Part shown: positions 55,106 to 64,000 of the stretch, piece by piece
How the letters are laid out: each line of letters opens with the position of its first letter
How positions within the stretch are numbered: the stretch's first letter is position 1
Assembly (NCBI GenBank): GCA_001829785.1
Contig: MICF01000005.1
Coordinates: 310,001-374,000 of the forward strand
Source: Sulfurimonas sp. RIFOXYD12_FULL_33_39
Lineage (GTDB): Bacteria; Campylobacterota; Campylobacteria; Campylobacterales; Sulfurimonadaceae
DNA: 64,000 nt
Reading direction: 5' to 3'
Translations under genes and position numbers: made by a program
The notes under the pieces: generated by a model
Databases searched by the model: none
What the model saw: the letters and a program-made list of their open reading frames with translations, nothing else
Told to the model about the DNA's origin: nothing

Positions 55106-55206
55106 TATTTTGTTGTTTTCTTAAAATATGGCATTAATTGACAATTTTAACTATTAATTGCTGCAAATTAGTTAATATTGCCCGAAATTAATACAAGGAT
55201 AAAAAA

Positions 55207-55776
55207 ATGAAAATTTTAAATTCTGTTGTCATAACAGTCATATTTGGATTTAGTTCACTTTTTGGTGCCACTTACACAGTCGATAAGTCACACACTAATG
55301 TTGCTTTTAAAGTAAAGCATATGATGATAAGTACCGTAGGCGGTGAGTTTGAGAGTTTTGAGGGTTCGTTTGAGCTTGATGATAAAACAAATCAACTTAA
55401 AGCTCTAAATGGCGAAATTGATGTTGATTCTATTAACACAAATATAGAGGATAGAGATGCTCACCTAAAATCATCTGAAATATTTGACGCAGAGAAATAT
55501 CCAAAAATTATATTTGTTCTTGATAAGATTAAAGCTGACAAAGCATATGGAAAACTTACTATAAAAGATGTTACGAAAGATGTTGTACTTAATTATGAGT
55601 TTGGTGGAACGATTGTTGATCCGTACGGGAAAAAAAGAGCAGGATTTACACTTAGCGGTTCAATTGATAGAAGAGAGTATAACGTTACATGGAACAAAGT
55701 TTTAGAAACAGGTGGAGTGGCTGTAAGTGAAAAAGTAAAACTAGAAATATCGATTGAAGGTATTTTAGATAATTAA
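55207..55776 (+). CDS. Secreted YceI-family protein
   Basis: 189 residues. Signal peptide (about 1-20), then a YceI lipocalin-like barrel: YTVDKSHTNVAFKVKHMMISTVGGEFESFEGSF, DAHLKSSEIFDAEKYPKI, and TWNKVLETGGVAVSEKVKLEIS. YceI proteins bind isoprenoid quinones or other amphiphiles in the periplasm. A small inverted repeat (TTAACTA...TAGTTAA, 55147-55175) lies 30 bases upstream. Stop interlocked with the convergent gene (TTAA). Confidence 0.92.
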   Translation: MKILNSVVITVIFGFSSLFGATYTVDKSHTNVAFKVKHMMISTVGGEFESFEGSFELDDKTNQLKALNGEIDVDSINTNIEDRDAHLKSSEIFDAEKYPKIIFVLDKIKADKAYGKLTIKDVTKDVVLNYEFGGTIVDPYGKKRAGFTLSGSIDRREYNVTWNKVLETGGVAVSEKVKLEISIEGILDN

Positions 55777-57284
55777 ACTCTTCTTCTATAACTTAATGCT
55801 TCAAGAACATGCCTTTTTTCGATGGTATCGCTACAATCCAAATCGGCAATCGTTCGCGAGACTTTTTGAATTTTTTTTATACTTCTAAAAGAGAGTGCAA
55901 ATCTATCAACAGCCCTGTTTATAGTATCTTGTGCCTCAGTCGTTAAAATGCAGTATCTATCTACTTCAGAATCACTCAGTTTTGCACTGAAGTTTGTTTG
56001 CCCTCTTAGCTTTACTCTTTTATGAACCTCAAGCACTTTTTCATGCATCTCCTTTGAGCTAATTGTAGCTTTATCATTTTGATTTACATGTTGCATTACC
56101 ACATATAAATCAATCCTCTCTAAAAATGGATCGGAGAGCCTATTTTTATATCTTTTTATCTCTACTTCACTGCATCTGCACTCTACATGTTGATTTAAAA
56201 GATTTCCACATGAGCATGGATTCATTGCCCCTACAAATAAAAAATCACTCGGATACTCTATTTTTGCATTTACTCTTGAAATTCTTATCTTATTATCCTG
56301 AAGCGGTTCGCGAAGAGCTTCCAATATTCCTTTTGAAAAATGAGGCAGTTCATCAAAAAAAAGTATTCCTCGATGAGCTAATCCAACTTCACCTATCTTT
56401 GCCCTAAAACTCCCGCCTCCAAAGATACTGGCACTGGTGGAAGAGTGATGTGGTGCTCTGTAACTTCTAAGAGCTCTAAACTCAGGCTCTTTTGATTCAA
56501 GTGCATCAAGTTTTGCAATATCTAAAATCTCCTCATTGCTAAGAGGAGGCAAAATATATCTAAGTCTTTGTGCAATCATACTTTTTCCACAACCGGGACT
56601 CCCCTCTAAAAGCAGATTATGAAATCCTGCGGCACTTATAAGTGCCGCTCTTTTTGCAATCTCTTGACCTTTAACATCTAAAAAATCATCCATATAATTA
56701 TTATCAAAATAGTATATCTGCTCATCTATGCTATAACTTGGATACTCAAGTTTACTACTATTTTTTTGCGCAACAAACTCTTTTGTTTTTTTTAGCAAAT
56801 CTATAGCTTCATTTAATGTTTTGACTCCGTAAAACTCTATATTTGGTATATTAGATAACTTTTGCAAGCTCTCATGCGGAATTATTGCTTTTTTAATTAT
56901 TTTTTGATTTGCTAGTGAGAGCAGAAGCGGATATAGTTGAATATTCTCTTTTACTACTCCATCCAATCCTAACTCACCAAATACAAACCATTCGCTTAAA
57001 TCATCTTTTAAATTATCTAGTGCAATTAATAGAGCAATACACAAATCAAACTGACTGCCCTCTTTTTTTACATCACTAGGAGCCAAATTTATAGTTATGC
57101 GTTTTGGCGGAAATGAAAACTCATTGCTCAAAAGTGCAGATTTTACTCTGTCCTTTGCCTCAGTTATGGATGCACTCGCCATTCCCACCACGCTAAAGGA
57201 AGGAAGCCCTTTTGTAAGAGTTGACTCAACCTGAACTACTTTGGCATCAATACCCTCATATGTTGCACAATATATCTTTTTCAT
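55773..57284 (-). CDS. YifB/ComM-family magnesium chelatase-like AAA protein
   Basis: 503 residues. N-terminal Lon-protease-like fold (about 1-165; VQVESTLTKGLPSFSVVGMA), central AAA+ domain with Walker A GSPGCGKSMIAQRL, PHHSSTSASIFGGG, Walker B ILFFDELPHF, and zinc cysteines NPCSCGNLLN and HVECRCSEVE, and a C-terminal Mg-chelatase domain. ComM is a branch-migration helicase used in natural transformation. It ends the tig-clpP-GGDEF-def-comM row. Confidence 0.92.
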   Translation of the reverse strand: MKKIYCATYEGIDAKVVQVESTLTKGLPSFSVVGMASASITEAKDRVKSALLSNEFSFPPKRITINLAPSDVKKEGSQFDLCIALLIALDNLKDDLSEWFVFGELGLDGVVKENIQLYPLLLSLANQKIIKKAIIPHESLQKLSNIPNIEFYGVKTLNEAIDLLKKTKEFVAQKNSSKLEYPSYSIDEQIYYFDNNYMDDFLDVKGQEIAKRAALISAAGFHNLLLEGSPGCGKSMIAQRLRYILPPLSNEEILDIAKLDALESKEPEFRALRSYRAPHHSSTSASIFGGGSFRAKIGEVGLAHRGILFFDELPHFSKGILEALREPLQDNKIRISRVNAKIEYPSDFLFVGAMNPCSCGNLLNQHVECRCSEVEIKRYKNRLSDPFLERIDLYVVMQHVNQNDKATISSKEMHEKVLEVHKRVKLRGQTNFSAKLSDSEVDRYCILTTEAQDTINRAVDRFALSFRSIKKIQKVSRTIADLDCSDTIEKRHVLEALSYRRRV

Positions 57285-57352
57285 AATTCATACTCCTTAA
57301 TGATAGATATTATTCTTTAAGTAATGATAGTTAATAAAAGGGTGCAGTATTA

Positions 57353-57377
57353 ATAATATGACAATATGTCATATTAT
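57353..57377. promoter_or_regulatory. Perfect 25-base palindrome between def and the comM-like gene
   Basis: ATAATATGACA, spacer ATA, TGTCATATTAT: exact 11-base arms. It lies 69 bases upstream of the comM-like start and 39 bases beyond the def stop. Not followed by a T run, so an operator is more likely than a terminator. It shares the TATGACA half-site with the recA inverted repeat. Confidence 0.55.
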
Positions 57378-57415
57378 GTTATATTTATTTGGTAAATTCT
57401 ATTTGTATGAAGCAG

Positions 57416-57943
57416 TTATGAATGGTTGGCTTTTTTCTCTTTTTGCATTTTTTTATACTCTTTTTCAAACTTTTTTCTGCGAGAATATGAAAGCTTGTCT
57501 ATAAATAGTATTCCATTTAGATGGTCTATCTCATGCTGAATAGCAATGCTTAAGAGTCCCTCAGCCTCTATTGTTTTCGTATTGCCTTCTCTATCTTGAT
57601 AGTTAACAACTACTCTCTCATATCTATCTATATCTTCGTAAAAACTAGGAACACTAAGACAACCCTCTTGGTATATAGTCTCCCCATTTTTTTCAATTAT
57701 AATCGGATTTATCATCTCAATCAGATTATCAATAGATTGCTCATCATCTTCGTTTGGAATATTTAAAAGCAGTGCTTGTTTAGCATGTCCGACTTGAATT
57801 GCGGCAAGACCTATGCCGTTTGAGCCCATCATTGCAGTGTACATTGCATTTAACAACTCATGCAACTCTTTATCAAATTTTTCAACTATTTTAGATTTCT
57901 CTTTAAGTCTTTTATCCGGATATTCTACTATATTTAACTTCAT
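57416..57943 (-). CDS. def: Peptide deformylase
   Basis: 175 residues. The three metal-site motifs are present: GIGLAAIQVG (about 43-52), EGCLSVP (about 93-99, Cys ligand) and QHEIDHLNGILF (His ligands, Glu catalytic). It removes formyl from nascent N-terminal Met. A charged C-terminal tail (Lys/Glu-rich) extends beyond the core. Lies 15 bases after the degenerate GGDEF gene. Confidence 0.96.
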   Translation of the reverse strand: MKLNIVEYPDKRLKEKSKIVEKFDKELHELLNAMYTAMMGSNGIGLAAIQVGHAKQALLLNIPNEDDEQSIDNLIEMINPIIIEKNGETIYQEGCLSVPSFYEDIDRYERVVVNYQDREGNTKTIEAEGLLSIAIQHEIDHLNGILFIDKLSYSRRKKFEKEYKKMQKEKKANHS

Positions 57944-57958
57944 ATTTTTTTTATACTA

Positions 57959-58996
57959 TTAATGGCTTCTAACTAATACTGCGTAGTCAAGATTTGGATC
58001 TTCGTATGCTTTTTCAATTGCATCCATAGAACTGACGATAATCTCTTCTACAGAGTGATTTTCTGTGATATCTGTAATACCTATAGAAATTTTCAGTTGT
58101 ATTTCACGATCTGCTAAGAAAAAATTACTATTTGAAACTAAATCACAAAGTCGCTCACTTGCTCTTTTTGCGCTATCTATATCAGTGTGTTTTAAAAGCA
58201 TTGTAAATACACCGTTACCATAATGAGCTACCGTATCACTTCTTCTTGATGTTTTAAGCAGAAGTCTTGCAATTGTTTTTGTCATAAGCATTATAGCTTT
58301 ATCATTATTTACACTTTTCTTGAGATTTCTAGAGAGTTCAATCATAATTAGTGAGCTTTTATGTTTAAATTTATATATAAGCTCTATCTCCTGCTCAATT
58401 TTAGTCATTAGATAACGCTTATTATAAACACCGTACTGATTATCAAAAATTGTCTCATTTTCAACATTTTTTATTATTTTTGCAGTATCGTCATACATCT
58501 CTTTCATGCTGCTACTCTGTTTTTTTAGTATGGAGTTCAACTTTGATATGTCGGACTCTAACGAAGCTGCGACATTTCTTGTATCTTGAGTACTGCTTGA
58601 ACTCATCTCTAGTTCTTGTTTTCTCTTATCAAGAATTTTTGTCATAAGAGCCATATTTTTATAGAGATTTGCAGTTACTCCGAGAATATTTTTTACAGAT
58701 GAAAATCCTTGCTTTAAACTCTGTTCAAGCAAGATGCTGTTTTCATCCTCATTACTCTCTTCTAATTCAAGAATAGACATAATATGTTTGCGGGTATTCT
58801 CACTCTTGTCCTCTAAAAGTCTGTCAAAATAGAGAGAGAAATTATTTGGTGTAGGCGGCAAGCCGTTTTTCATAAGTACGGATAGAACCTCTTTTGAGTA
58901 CGCCTCCAAGTCACCTTCAGGCTCCGGAGCTACGTCACTTAAAGCATTTTCATCTTTAACATTTCGACGTATTCTACTTTTTAAAGTTCCTGACAT
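57959..58996 (-). CDS. Degenerate GGDEF-domain protein
   Basis: 345 residues, soluble. N-terminal helical and coiled-coil part (about 1-180), then a GGDEF-like domain (about 185-340) with YGVYNKRYLMTKIEQEI at its start. The catalytic motif is replaced: HYGNGVFTML has GNGVF where an active cyclase has GG[D/E]EF, so it is unlikely to make c-di-GMP. It may bind a nucleotide or act by protein contact. It is inserted between clpP and def, which are neighbours in Helicobacter and Campylobacter as I recall them. Confidence 0.85.
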   Translation of the reverse strand: MSGTLKSRIRRNVKDENALSDVAPEPEGDLEAYSKEVLSVLMKNGLPPTPNNFSLYFDRLLEDKSENTRKHIMSILELEESNEDENSILLEQSLKQGFSSVKNILGVTANLYKNMALMTKILDKRKQELEMSSSSTQDTRNVAASLESDISKLNSILKKQSSSMKEMYDDTAKIIKNVENETIFDNQYGVYNKRYLMTKIEQEIELIYKFKHKSSLIMIELSRNLKKSVNNDKAIMLMTKTIARLLLKTSRRSDTVAHYGNGVFTMLLKHTDIDSAKRASERLCDLVSNSNFFLADREIQLKISIGITDITENHSVEEIIVSSMDAIEKAYEDPNLDYAVLVRSH

Positions 58997-59014
58997 GTCA
59001 ACTCCTTGTATTAC

Positions 59015-59605
59015 TTATTCTTTATTTTTTTTTATTAATACTTCGTCAATCATACCGTATTCTTGAGCTTCAGCTGCACTCATAAAGTTGTCTCTATCAG
59101 TATCTTTTTCTATTTTCTTGATATTTTGCCCGGTATTTTTTGCCAATATTTGATTTAGCTCTTCTTTCATTCTAAGAATCTCTTTTGCTTGAATAGCTAT
59201 ATCCGTTGCTTGACCTTGCGCTCCGCCTAGAGGCTGATGTATCATAATTCTAGCATGTGGAAGTGCATATCGTTTACCTTTTTTTCCGCTTGAGAGTAAA
59301 AATGCGCCCATTGATGCAGCTTGACCGATACATATCGTAGTTATGTCCGGACGAATATAGTTCATAGTATCATATATAGCCATCCCTGCAGTAACTACTC
59401 CACCCGGAGAATTTATATAGAAATATATATCTTTTTCCGGATCTTCTGCTTCTAAAAAGAGCATTTGTGCCACTACCGAAGAAGCAACAGCATCATTTAC
59501 TTCACCGCTTAACATGATAATTCTGTCTTTTAAAAGACGGGAGTATATATCATAAGAGCGTTCACCGCGAGCTGTTTTTTCGACTACATAAGGAATATAA
59601 CTCAT
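59015..59605 (-). CDS. clpP: ATP-dependent Clp protease proteolytic subunit ClpP
   Basis: 196 residues. Catalytic Ser in [14 protein letters not shown] (about 94-107), His in [19 protein letters not shown], and Asp further on. N-terminal [23 protein letters not shown] is typical. It forms the tetradecameric protease with ClpX/A. Lies five bases after the tig stop. Confidence 0.97.
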   Translation of the reverse strand: MSYIPYVVEKTARGERSYDIYSRLLKDRIIMLSGEVNDAVASSVVAQMLFLEAEDPEKDIYFYINSPGGVVTAGMAIYDTMNYIRPDITTICIGQAASMGAFLLSSGKKGKRYALPHARIMIHQPLGGAQGQATDIAIQAKEILRMKEELNQILAKNTGQNIKKIEKDTDRDNFMSAAEAQEYGMIDEVLIKKNKE

Positions 59606-59610
59606 TTTTA

Positions 59611-60912
59611 TTAAGCTTCTTTCATCTTTGAATTAAGTATTTGTGTAAGAACTTTATCCTCAACCATAGACATCTGAATAGCAGGTAAATAGCCTGCTTG
59701 TTTATATTTATCATAAGCAAGTCTTGGGTCTTGTCCCATTTGCATTGCCTCATAATAAATCGTCTGCATTACTTCATTTTCATCAACTTTTACACTCTCT
59801 GCCGTTGCTAGTGCATCTATAATAAATGTTGCTTTTACACTTTTTTCGGCATCACTGCGGAAAGTCTCACGAAGCGCTTCTAGTTTATCTGCATTTTCAC
59901 GAAGTTCTTTTATCTCGTCTTCGCTCATAGTGCTAGCTTTTTTATTTAACGAAACATCTATCTCTTGATCAACTACAAATTCCGGTAAATCAAAGTTTAT
60001 TTTTGCCACAAAAGTCTCTAGTAGTGCAGGTTTTAGCTCGTCATTGTAAAGTTTTGCCAATGCTTCATGTTCAAGTTGAGTTTTCACTTGAGCTTTTAAG
60101 TTCTCTAAAGTTTTATCATCTTGTCCTGCAAGAAGTTTCTCTGCAAGTGCATCGTCAACTTCAACTTTTGCTTTTTCTTGAATATTGTGAAGAGTTACTT
60201 TAAACTCTGCATCTTTGCCTGCTAATTTGTTAGAACCGTAATTTTGCGGGAAAGTAACTTTTATAACTTTTTCTTCCTCTATTTTCATTCCAATTACTTG
60301 ATCTTCAAAACCGGGGATAAATTGACCGGAACCTAAAACAAGAGCAAATTCTTTCGCTGCACCGCCTTCAAAAAGCTCTCCGTCAATCGAACCTTCAAAA
60401 TCTATTATTGCACTGTCACCCTCTTTTGCCGCTCTTTTTCTTTTTAAATCAACATATTTGCCCTGAGCATCCGCCAATTTTTCTAATCTTTCATTAACTT
60501 CATCGTCACTTATTGCAGGCTTATCAAAAGCATCAACCATATCGCTGTAATTATCAAGATTTATATCAGGTCTCATTGCAACTTTAACAGTAACTTCTAT
60601 CTTGTCGCCACTCTTATCGAATTTAGAAATATTTGGCTCACCTATTAGAGAACTCATAGCTACTTTTAACTCATCAAGCCCTTTGTTTAATACTTCACGA
60701 AGTGCTTCAGCTTCAGCATCTTGAAGCAGACGCTCTCCATAGTGTTTTTTAACTACGGCTACAGGAACTTTACCTTTACGAAAACCTTGAACGGAAGCAG
60801 TTTTAGTTAGCCCTTTAGCTATTTTTTCTAAATTAGCATCAACTACTGTTTTTGGGATTTCGGCTTCAATTTGAGCATTTGCGCTATTGATTTTATTTAC
60901 TTTGATTTTCAT
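59611..60912 (-). CDS. tig: Trigger factor (peptidyl-prolyl isomerase chaperone)
   Basis: 433 residues from ATG 60912, one codon after an in-frame TTG, with AAGGAAAT upstream. N-terminal ribosome-binding domain with [17 protein letters not shown] (about 43-59), PPIase FKBP-type domain (about 150-235; [37 protein letters not shown]), and a C-terminal helical chaperone part. It binds nascent chains at the ribosome exit. Confidence 0.95.
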   Translation of the reverse strand: MKIKVNKINSANAQIEAEIPKTVVDANLEKIAKGLTKTASVQGFRKGKVPVAVVKKHYGERLLQDAEAEALREVLNKGLDELKVAMSSLIGEPNISKFDKSGDKIEVTVKVAMRPDINLDNYSDMVDAFDKPAISDDEVNERLEKLADAQGKYVDLKRKRAAKEGDSAIIDFEGSIDGELFEGGAAKEFALVLGSGQFIPGFEDQVIGMKIEEEKVIKVTFPQNYGSNKLAGKDAEFKVTLHNIQEKAKVEVDDALAEKLLAGQDDKTLENLKAQVKTQLEHEALAKLYNDELKPALLETFVAKINFDLPEFVVDQEIDVSLNKKASTMSEDEIKELRENADKLEALRETFRSDAEKSVKATFIIDALATAESVKVDENEVMQTIYYEAMQMGQDPRLAYDKYKQAGYLPAIQMSMVEDKVLTQILNSKMKEA

Positions 60913-60987
60913 CAATTTCCTTTATCTAAGTTTGTTATATAACTATTATTTTTGGCAATATTACCCTAAATCTGCTTTTATCTATCT

Positions 60988-61449
60988 TTAGATACTATTT
61001 TTACAGAATTTTGGTTTAAAATGGAGTATTAAAATCCAAACAACCGCAACGTCTATCATGACATCGGCAAAATTAAAAATTGCAAAATCAAATCCGCAGT
61101 GCCAATAAACCATATCCACGACACCGCCGTGAATAAATCTATCATAAATATTTGAGAAAGCGCCTCCTAGCATCAAACCTGACGGAAAGGCATAGCACAT
61201 CTCGCTTAAATAGATAATATAAACTAATATTCCAAGAACCAATACCGACTGAATATATTTTAATGCTTCATCCAAAAATGCAAACATTGAAAATGCTACG
61301 CCTTTGTTATAAACCAAAATAAAATCTACACAATCACCGTAATATCTAAATCCATCTACAAAAAGCGATTTTATATTTTGGTCTATTATAAATACACCTG
61401 CCATTGCGAAAAAAAGCACCGATAATAAGCGGATGGTTTTGTTATGCAT
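60988..61449 (-). CDS. lspA: Prolipoprotein signal peptidase LspA
   Basis: 153 residues with four membrane helices. Catalytic aspartates are in [20 protein letters not shown] and [13 protein letters not shown], with [11 protein letters not shown] (the NxGxAF-type motif) earlier. It cleaves signal peptides of lipoproteins at the inner membrane. Overlaps the end of glmM by eight bases; the glmM-lspA pair is conserved in Helicobacter (HP0075-HP0074). Confidence 0.95.
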   Translation of the reverse strand: MHNKTIRLLSVLFFAMAGVFIIDQNIKSLFVDGFRYYGDCVDFILVYNKGVAFSMFAFLDEALKYIQSVLVLGILVYIIYLSEMCYAFPSGLMLGGAFSNIYDRFIHGGVVDMVYWHCGFDFAIFNFADVMIDVAVVWILILHFKPKFCKNSI

Positions 61450-62782
61450 TTAAAGCTTTTTGAAAAAAATCTACCATATCACTCATGTGCAAATTCATCT
61501 TTTTTGCATCTCTGCACTCCAATAGTACTCTCAGCTTATTTTCTGTTCCGGAATAACGAATCAAATGATGGATACCGTTTTGGCTCAACTCTTTTAATTT
61601 GTCGTCAAGTCCATCTATCTCGTTAAGAGGTTTTTTTATCTTTACATTTATGTTTATGAGTTTTTGAGGATAAAGGCTAAAAGGGCGAAGAGCTTTTGAA
61701 GCTTTTTGTTTAGTATTTATCAGAAGTGCCAATATCTGAAGTGCAGAGACTAAACCGTCTCCGGTTTTTGCGAAATCGTTTATTATTACATGTCCGCTTT
61801 GCTCACCGCCGAAATTTATACTCTCTTTTTTCATTATCTCTAAAACATTTTTATCACCCACATCGGAACGAAACAGCTTCAGACCCTTTTCTGCCATAAA
61901 ATCGTCTAACCCTTTATTGCTCATAACGGTTGAAACTATTCCTCCGCCTTTTAAAGTACATGTATCCTTCATGTAAGAGCCAAGTGCGCCTAGTAGCTGA
62001 TCTCCATCAATAACTTCACCGTTCTCATCAACGACAACAAGCCTATCTGCATCGCCATCAAGTGCAATACCCAAATCTGCTCTATATTTTATTACGCTCT
62101 CACAAAGATCTTTGGTGTGTAATGCTCCGCAACCATCATTAATATTAAATCCATCAGGCTTGTTATGCAAAACTATAACCTCTGCGCCGAGCTCTTCCAA
62201 AACAGTAGGACCTACTATATATCCAGCACCGTTTGCCGTATCAAGGACTATACGCATATCCTTAAGAGACAAATCTCTGGGAAATGAATTTTTAAGCTGA
62301 ACTATATAACGACCGATTACATCATCGATTCTTTTTGCTTTGCCTATATTTTTACCGCGAACCTGAGCATCTTGAATCATCTCATTATTAAAATAGATTT
62401 TCTCAATCTCCTCCTCAACACTCTGAGGAAGTTTATCTCCTGCACTATCAAAAAATTTAATCCCGTTATCTTCATAGGAATTGTGAGAAGCACTTATCAT
62501 TATTCCTGCATCACAGCGCATATTTTCGGTAATAAAGGCAATCGCCGGAGTCGGCATCGGACCGATTTGAATAACATCATAGCCGATAGCGGTAAGTCCG
62601 CTAACAATAGCATTTTCTATCATGTAACCGCTTCTGCGTGTATCTTTTCCGATTAATATTTTATTTGTTTTAGAGTGAGCTTTAAAATATATTCCGGCAG
62701 CCATCGCCACTCTCATAGCAAGTCCTGCCGTTAAAAAAGTACCTGCTTCGCCTCTAACACCGTCGGTTCCAAATAGTTTCAT
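61442..62782 (-). CDS. glmM: Phosphoglucosamine mutase GlmM
   Basis: 446 residues. Start [11 protein letters not shown], phosphoserine loop [15 protein letters not shown] (about 96-110), metal loop [21 protein letters not shown], and the C-terminal [15 protein letters not shown] phosphate-binding site. It converts glucosamine-6-phosphate to glucosamine-1-phosphate for cell-wall synthesis. First gene of the glmM-lspA unit; divergent from rpsT. Confidence 0.97.
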   Translation of the reverse strand: MKLFGTDGVRGEAGTFLTAGLAMRVAMAAGIYFKAHSKTNKILIGKDTRRSGYMIENAIVSGLTAIGYDVIQIGPMPTPAIAFITENMRCDAGIMISASHNSYEDNGIKFFDSAGDKLPQSVEEEIEKIYFNNEMIQDAQVRGKNIGKAKRIDDVIGRYIVQLKNSFPRDLSLKDMRIVLDTANGAGYIVGPTVLEELGAEVIVLHNKPDGFNINDGCGALHTKDLCESVIKYRADLGIALDGDADRLVVVDENGEVIDGDQLLGALGSYMKDTCTLKGGGIVSTVMSNKGLDDFMAEKGLKLFRSDVGDKNVLEIMKKESINFGGEQSGHVIINDFAKTGDGLVSALQILALLINTKQKASKALRPFSLYPQKLININVKIKKPLNEIDGLDDKLKELSQNGIHHLIRYSGTENKLRVLLECRDAKKMNLHMSDMVDFFQKALNA

Positions 62783-62950
62783 GCTTCTCCTTTTTTAAAA
62801 ATCTAAAACTTTTTCATGAAATAAAGTGCTGTATTTTAACATATTTAATCAATAAAGTTGAAATTATTATGATTTACCTTGTCTTTAACTTAATTTTAAT
62901 TATTTTTAAGCTAATATTCTGCACTAAATTTTTATGAGAAGGACTCATGC

Positions 62951-63211
62951 ATGGCAAATCACAAGTCATCAGTTAAGAGAATTCGCCAAACTATCGTTCG
63001 TTCAGAGCGTAATCGTTTTTACAGAACTCGTCTTAAAAACATCGTAAAAGATGTTCGTTCTGCAATCACAGCAGGTAACAAAGAAGAAGCAGCCTCAGCA
63101 ATGGGCGTAGCAAACAAACAAATTCAAAAATTTGTAAGCAAAGGTATCTTAAAAAAAGAGACTGCTGCTAGAAAAATTAGCCGTCTGCACAGAGCTGTAA
63201 ACGCTATATAA
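62951..63211 (+). CDS. rpsT: 30S ribosomal protein S20
   Basis: 86 residues, Lys/Arg-rich: [26 protein letters not shown] and [23 protein letters not shown] at the end. It binds 16S rRNA. GAAGGAC upstream is the ribosome binding site; a nearby ATG (62947) is out of frame. Fifteen bases before prfA, an order I also recall in Helicobacter (HP0076-HP0077). Confidence 0.96.
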   Translation: MANHKSSVKRIRQTIVRSERNRFYRTRLKNIVKDVRSAITAGNKEEAASAMGVANKQIQKFVSKGILKKETAARKISRLHRAVNAI

Positions 63212-63225
63212 GGTTAACAATATAA

Positions 63226-64000
63226 ATGTTAGCCGATAAACTTACCCCGTTTATCAACCGTTATAACGAACTTAGCGAAATGCTAAGTTCGCCTGACATA
63301 ACCTCAGACATCAAAAGAATGACAGCTCTCTCTAAAGAACAAGCCTCCCTTGAAGATATTGTAGAAAAAGCAAAAGAGTACAAATCAGTACTTGCAGAAA
63401 TTGCCAATACAAAAGAGATGCTTTACGACCCGGAAATGGCGGATATGGCAAAAGAGGAACTTAAAGAGCTTGAGCCAAAACTACCGATATTAAAAAATGA
63501 GATAAAACTTCTGCTTTTGCCAAAAGATCCAAATGATGATAGAAATATCATTGTTGAACTTCGCGCAGGGGCAGGCGGTGATGAAGCTGCTATTTTTGTC
63601 GGTAATCTTTTTGAAGCTTATACCCGTTATGCTGATTTAAAAGGATGGAAAGTTGAACTTTTAAGTACATCTCCATCAGATGCAGGCGGATACAAAGAGG
63701 TTATTGCACTCATAAAAGGTGATCAGGTTTATAGCAGGTTGAAGTATGAAGGCGGAACACACCGTGTTCAGCGTGTTCCCGCAACAGAGTCGCAAGGTCG
63801 TGTACACACCTCAGCGATTACTGTTGCCGTTATGCCTGAAGTTGATGATGTTGAGATAAATATTAATGAAAATGATTTAAAAATTGACGTTATGCGTTCA
63901 TCTGGTTGCGGCGGTCAAAGTGTAAACACTACCGACTCCGCAGTTAGGATTACTCACTTGCCTACCGGCTTGGTAGTAACCAATCAAGATCAAAAATCTC
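63226..64000 (+). CDS. prfA: Peptide chain release factor 1 (truncated by window edge)
   Basis: Starts at ATG 63226 and runs off the end, about 258 residues of an expected 355. It contains [53 protein letters not shown], and the catalytic GGQ in [18 protein letters not shown] (near 63910). RF1 recognises UAA and UAG stops. The codon-reading loop is present upstream of the GGQ motif but was not checked residue by residue against RF2. Confidence 0.94.
   Translation, partial: MLADKLTPFINRYNELSEMLSSPDITSDIKRMTALSKEQASLEDIVEKAKEYKSVLAEIANTKEMLYDPEMADMAKEELKELEPKLPILKNEIKLLLLPKDPNDDRNIIVELRAGAGGDEAAIFVGNLFEAYTRYADLKGWKVELLSTSPSDAGGYKEVIALIKGDQVYSRLKYEGGTHRVQRVPATESQGRVHTSAITVAVMPEVDDVEININENDLKIDVMRSSGCGGQSVNTTDSAVRITHLPTGLVVTNQDQKS

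Overview
The window looks like a chromosomal segment of a denitrifying, chemolithotrophic Campylobacterota (Epsilonproteobacteria), most likely Sulfurimonas or a close relative. The DNA is AT-rich and tightly packed. Several gene orders are ones I remember from Helicobacter/Campylobacter: recA-eno-small coiled-coil protein-AMIN protein, TPR-rnhA-rnc-aroC, tig-clpP-def-comM, lspA-glmM/rpsT-prfA and fliQ-murB. The window also has a futalosine-type menaquinone gene (mqnD), NIF-type NifU/NifS and many diguanylate-signalling and AHQWRQPL-type kinase proteins. The genus call is inference; the gene calls rest on motifs visible in the translations.

Layout. 1-5800: a leftward operon headed by a fused two-domain siroheme decarboxylase (NirD/L type), followed by four unassigned or weakly assigned genes. 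Divergent from it is a precorrin-2 dehydrogenase/ferrochelatase gene, then an MFS transporter and a TrpD2/YbiB-like gene. 5839-12092: an accessory block with two paralogous short-chain dehydrogenases flanking an AraC regulator, then a tri-heme cytochrome c peroxidase, a membrane-anchored five-heme cytochrome and a thioredoxin-like protein. 12600-23032: the denitrification core: norC, norB, a previously uncalled 50-residue membrane protein, nirS, then nirC-nirJ-nirF-nirE and a two-component system whose kinase carries an ODP/flavodiiron-like di-metal domain. 23029-30414: Sel1 protein, dicarboxylate symporter, mgtE, a SYLF protein, and the recA-eno operon. 30613-45164: c-di-GMP enzyme, mqnD-fliQ-murB, nifU/nifS, rsuA-like, another GGDEF, another AraC, leuC, ompA-mobA, moaC-DUF493 and a coiled-coil protein. 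45154-64000: aroC-rnc-rnhA-TPR operon, YeiH, ccoG, metH, yceI, comM-like, def, a degenerate GGDEF, clpP, tig, lspA, glmM, rpsT and a truncated prfA.

How the genes work together. NirE makes precorrin-2, the Met8-like enzyme makes siroheme, the fused NirD/L enzyme decarboxylates it, and NirJ and NirF carry it towards heme d1 for NirS. NirS makes NO and NorCB reduces it. A perfect FNR-type box sits between the decarboxylase and Met8-like genes, and a near-perfect one sits before the nor-nirS transcript, so the two separated parts look co-regulated. The kinase/response-regulator pair at the end of the nir operon may sense O2 or NO. An AraC-type regulon is suggested by two nearly identical promoters with TGCTAAAA direct repeats, before the second dehydrogenase and before the peroxidase/cytochrome operon.

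No rRNA, tRNA, CRISPR array, insertion sequence or prophage was recognised. No gap between genes exceeds about 200 bases (the longest, near 12846-13045, holds the nor promoter). All calls are from reading the sequence; no database search was run.
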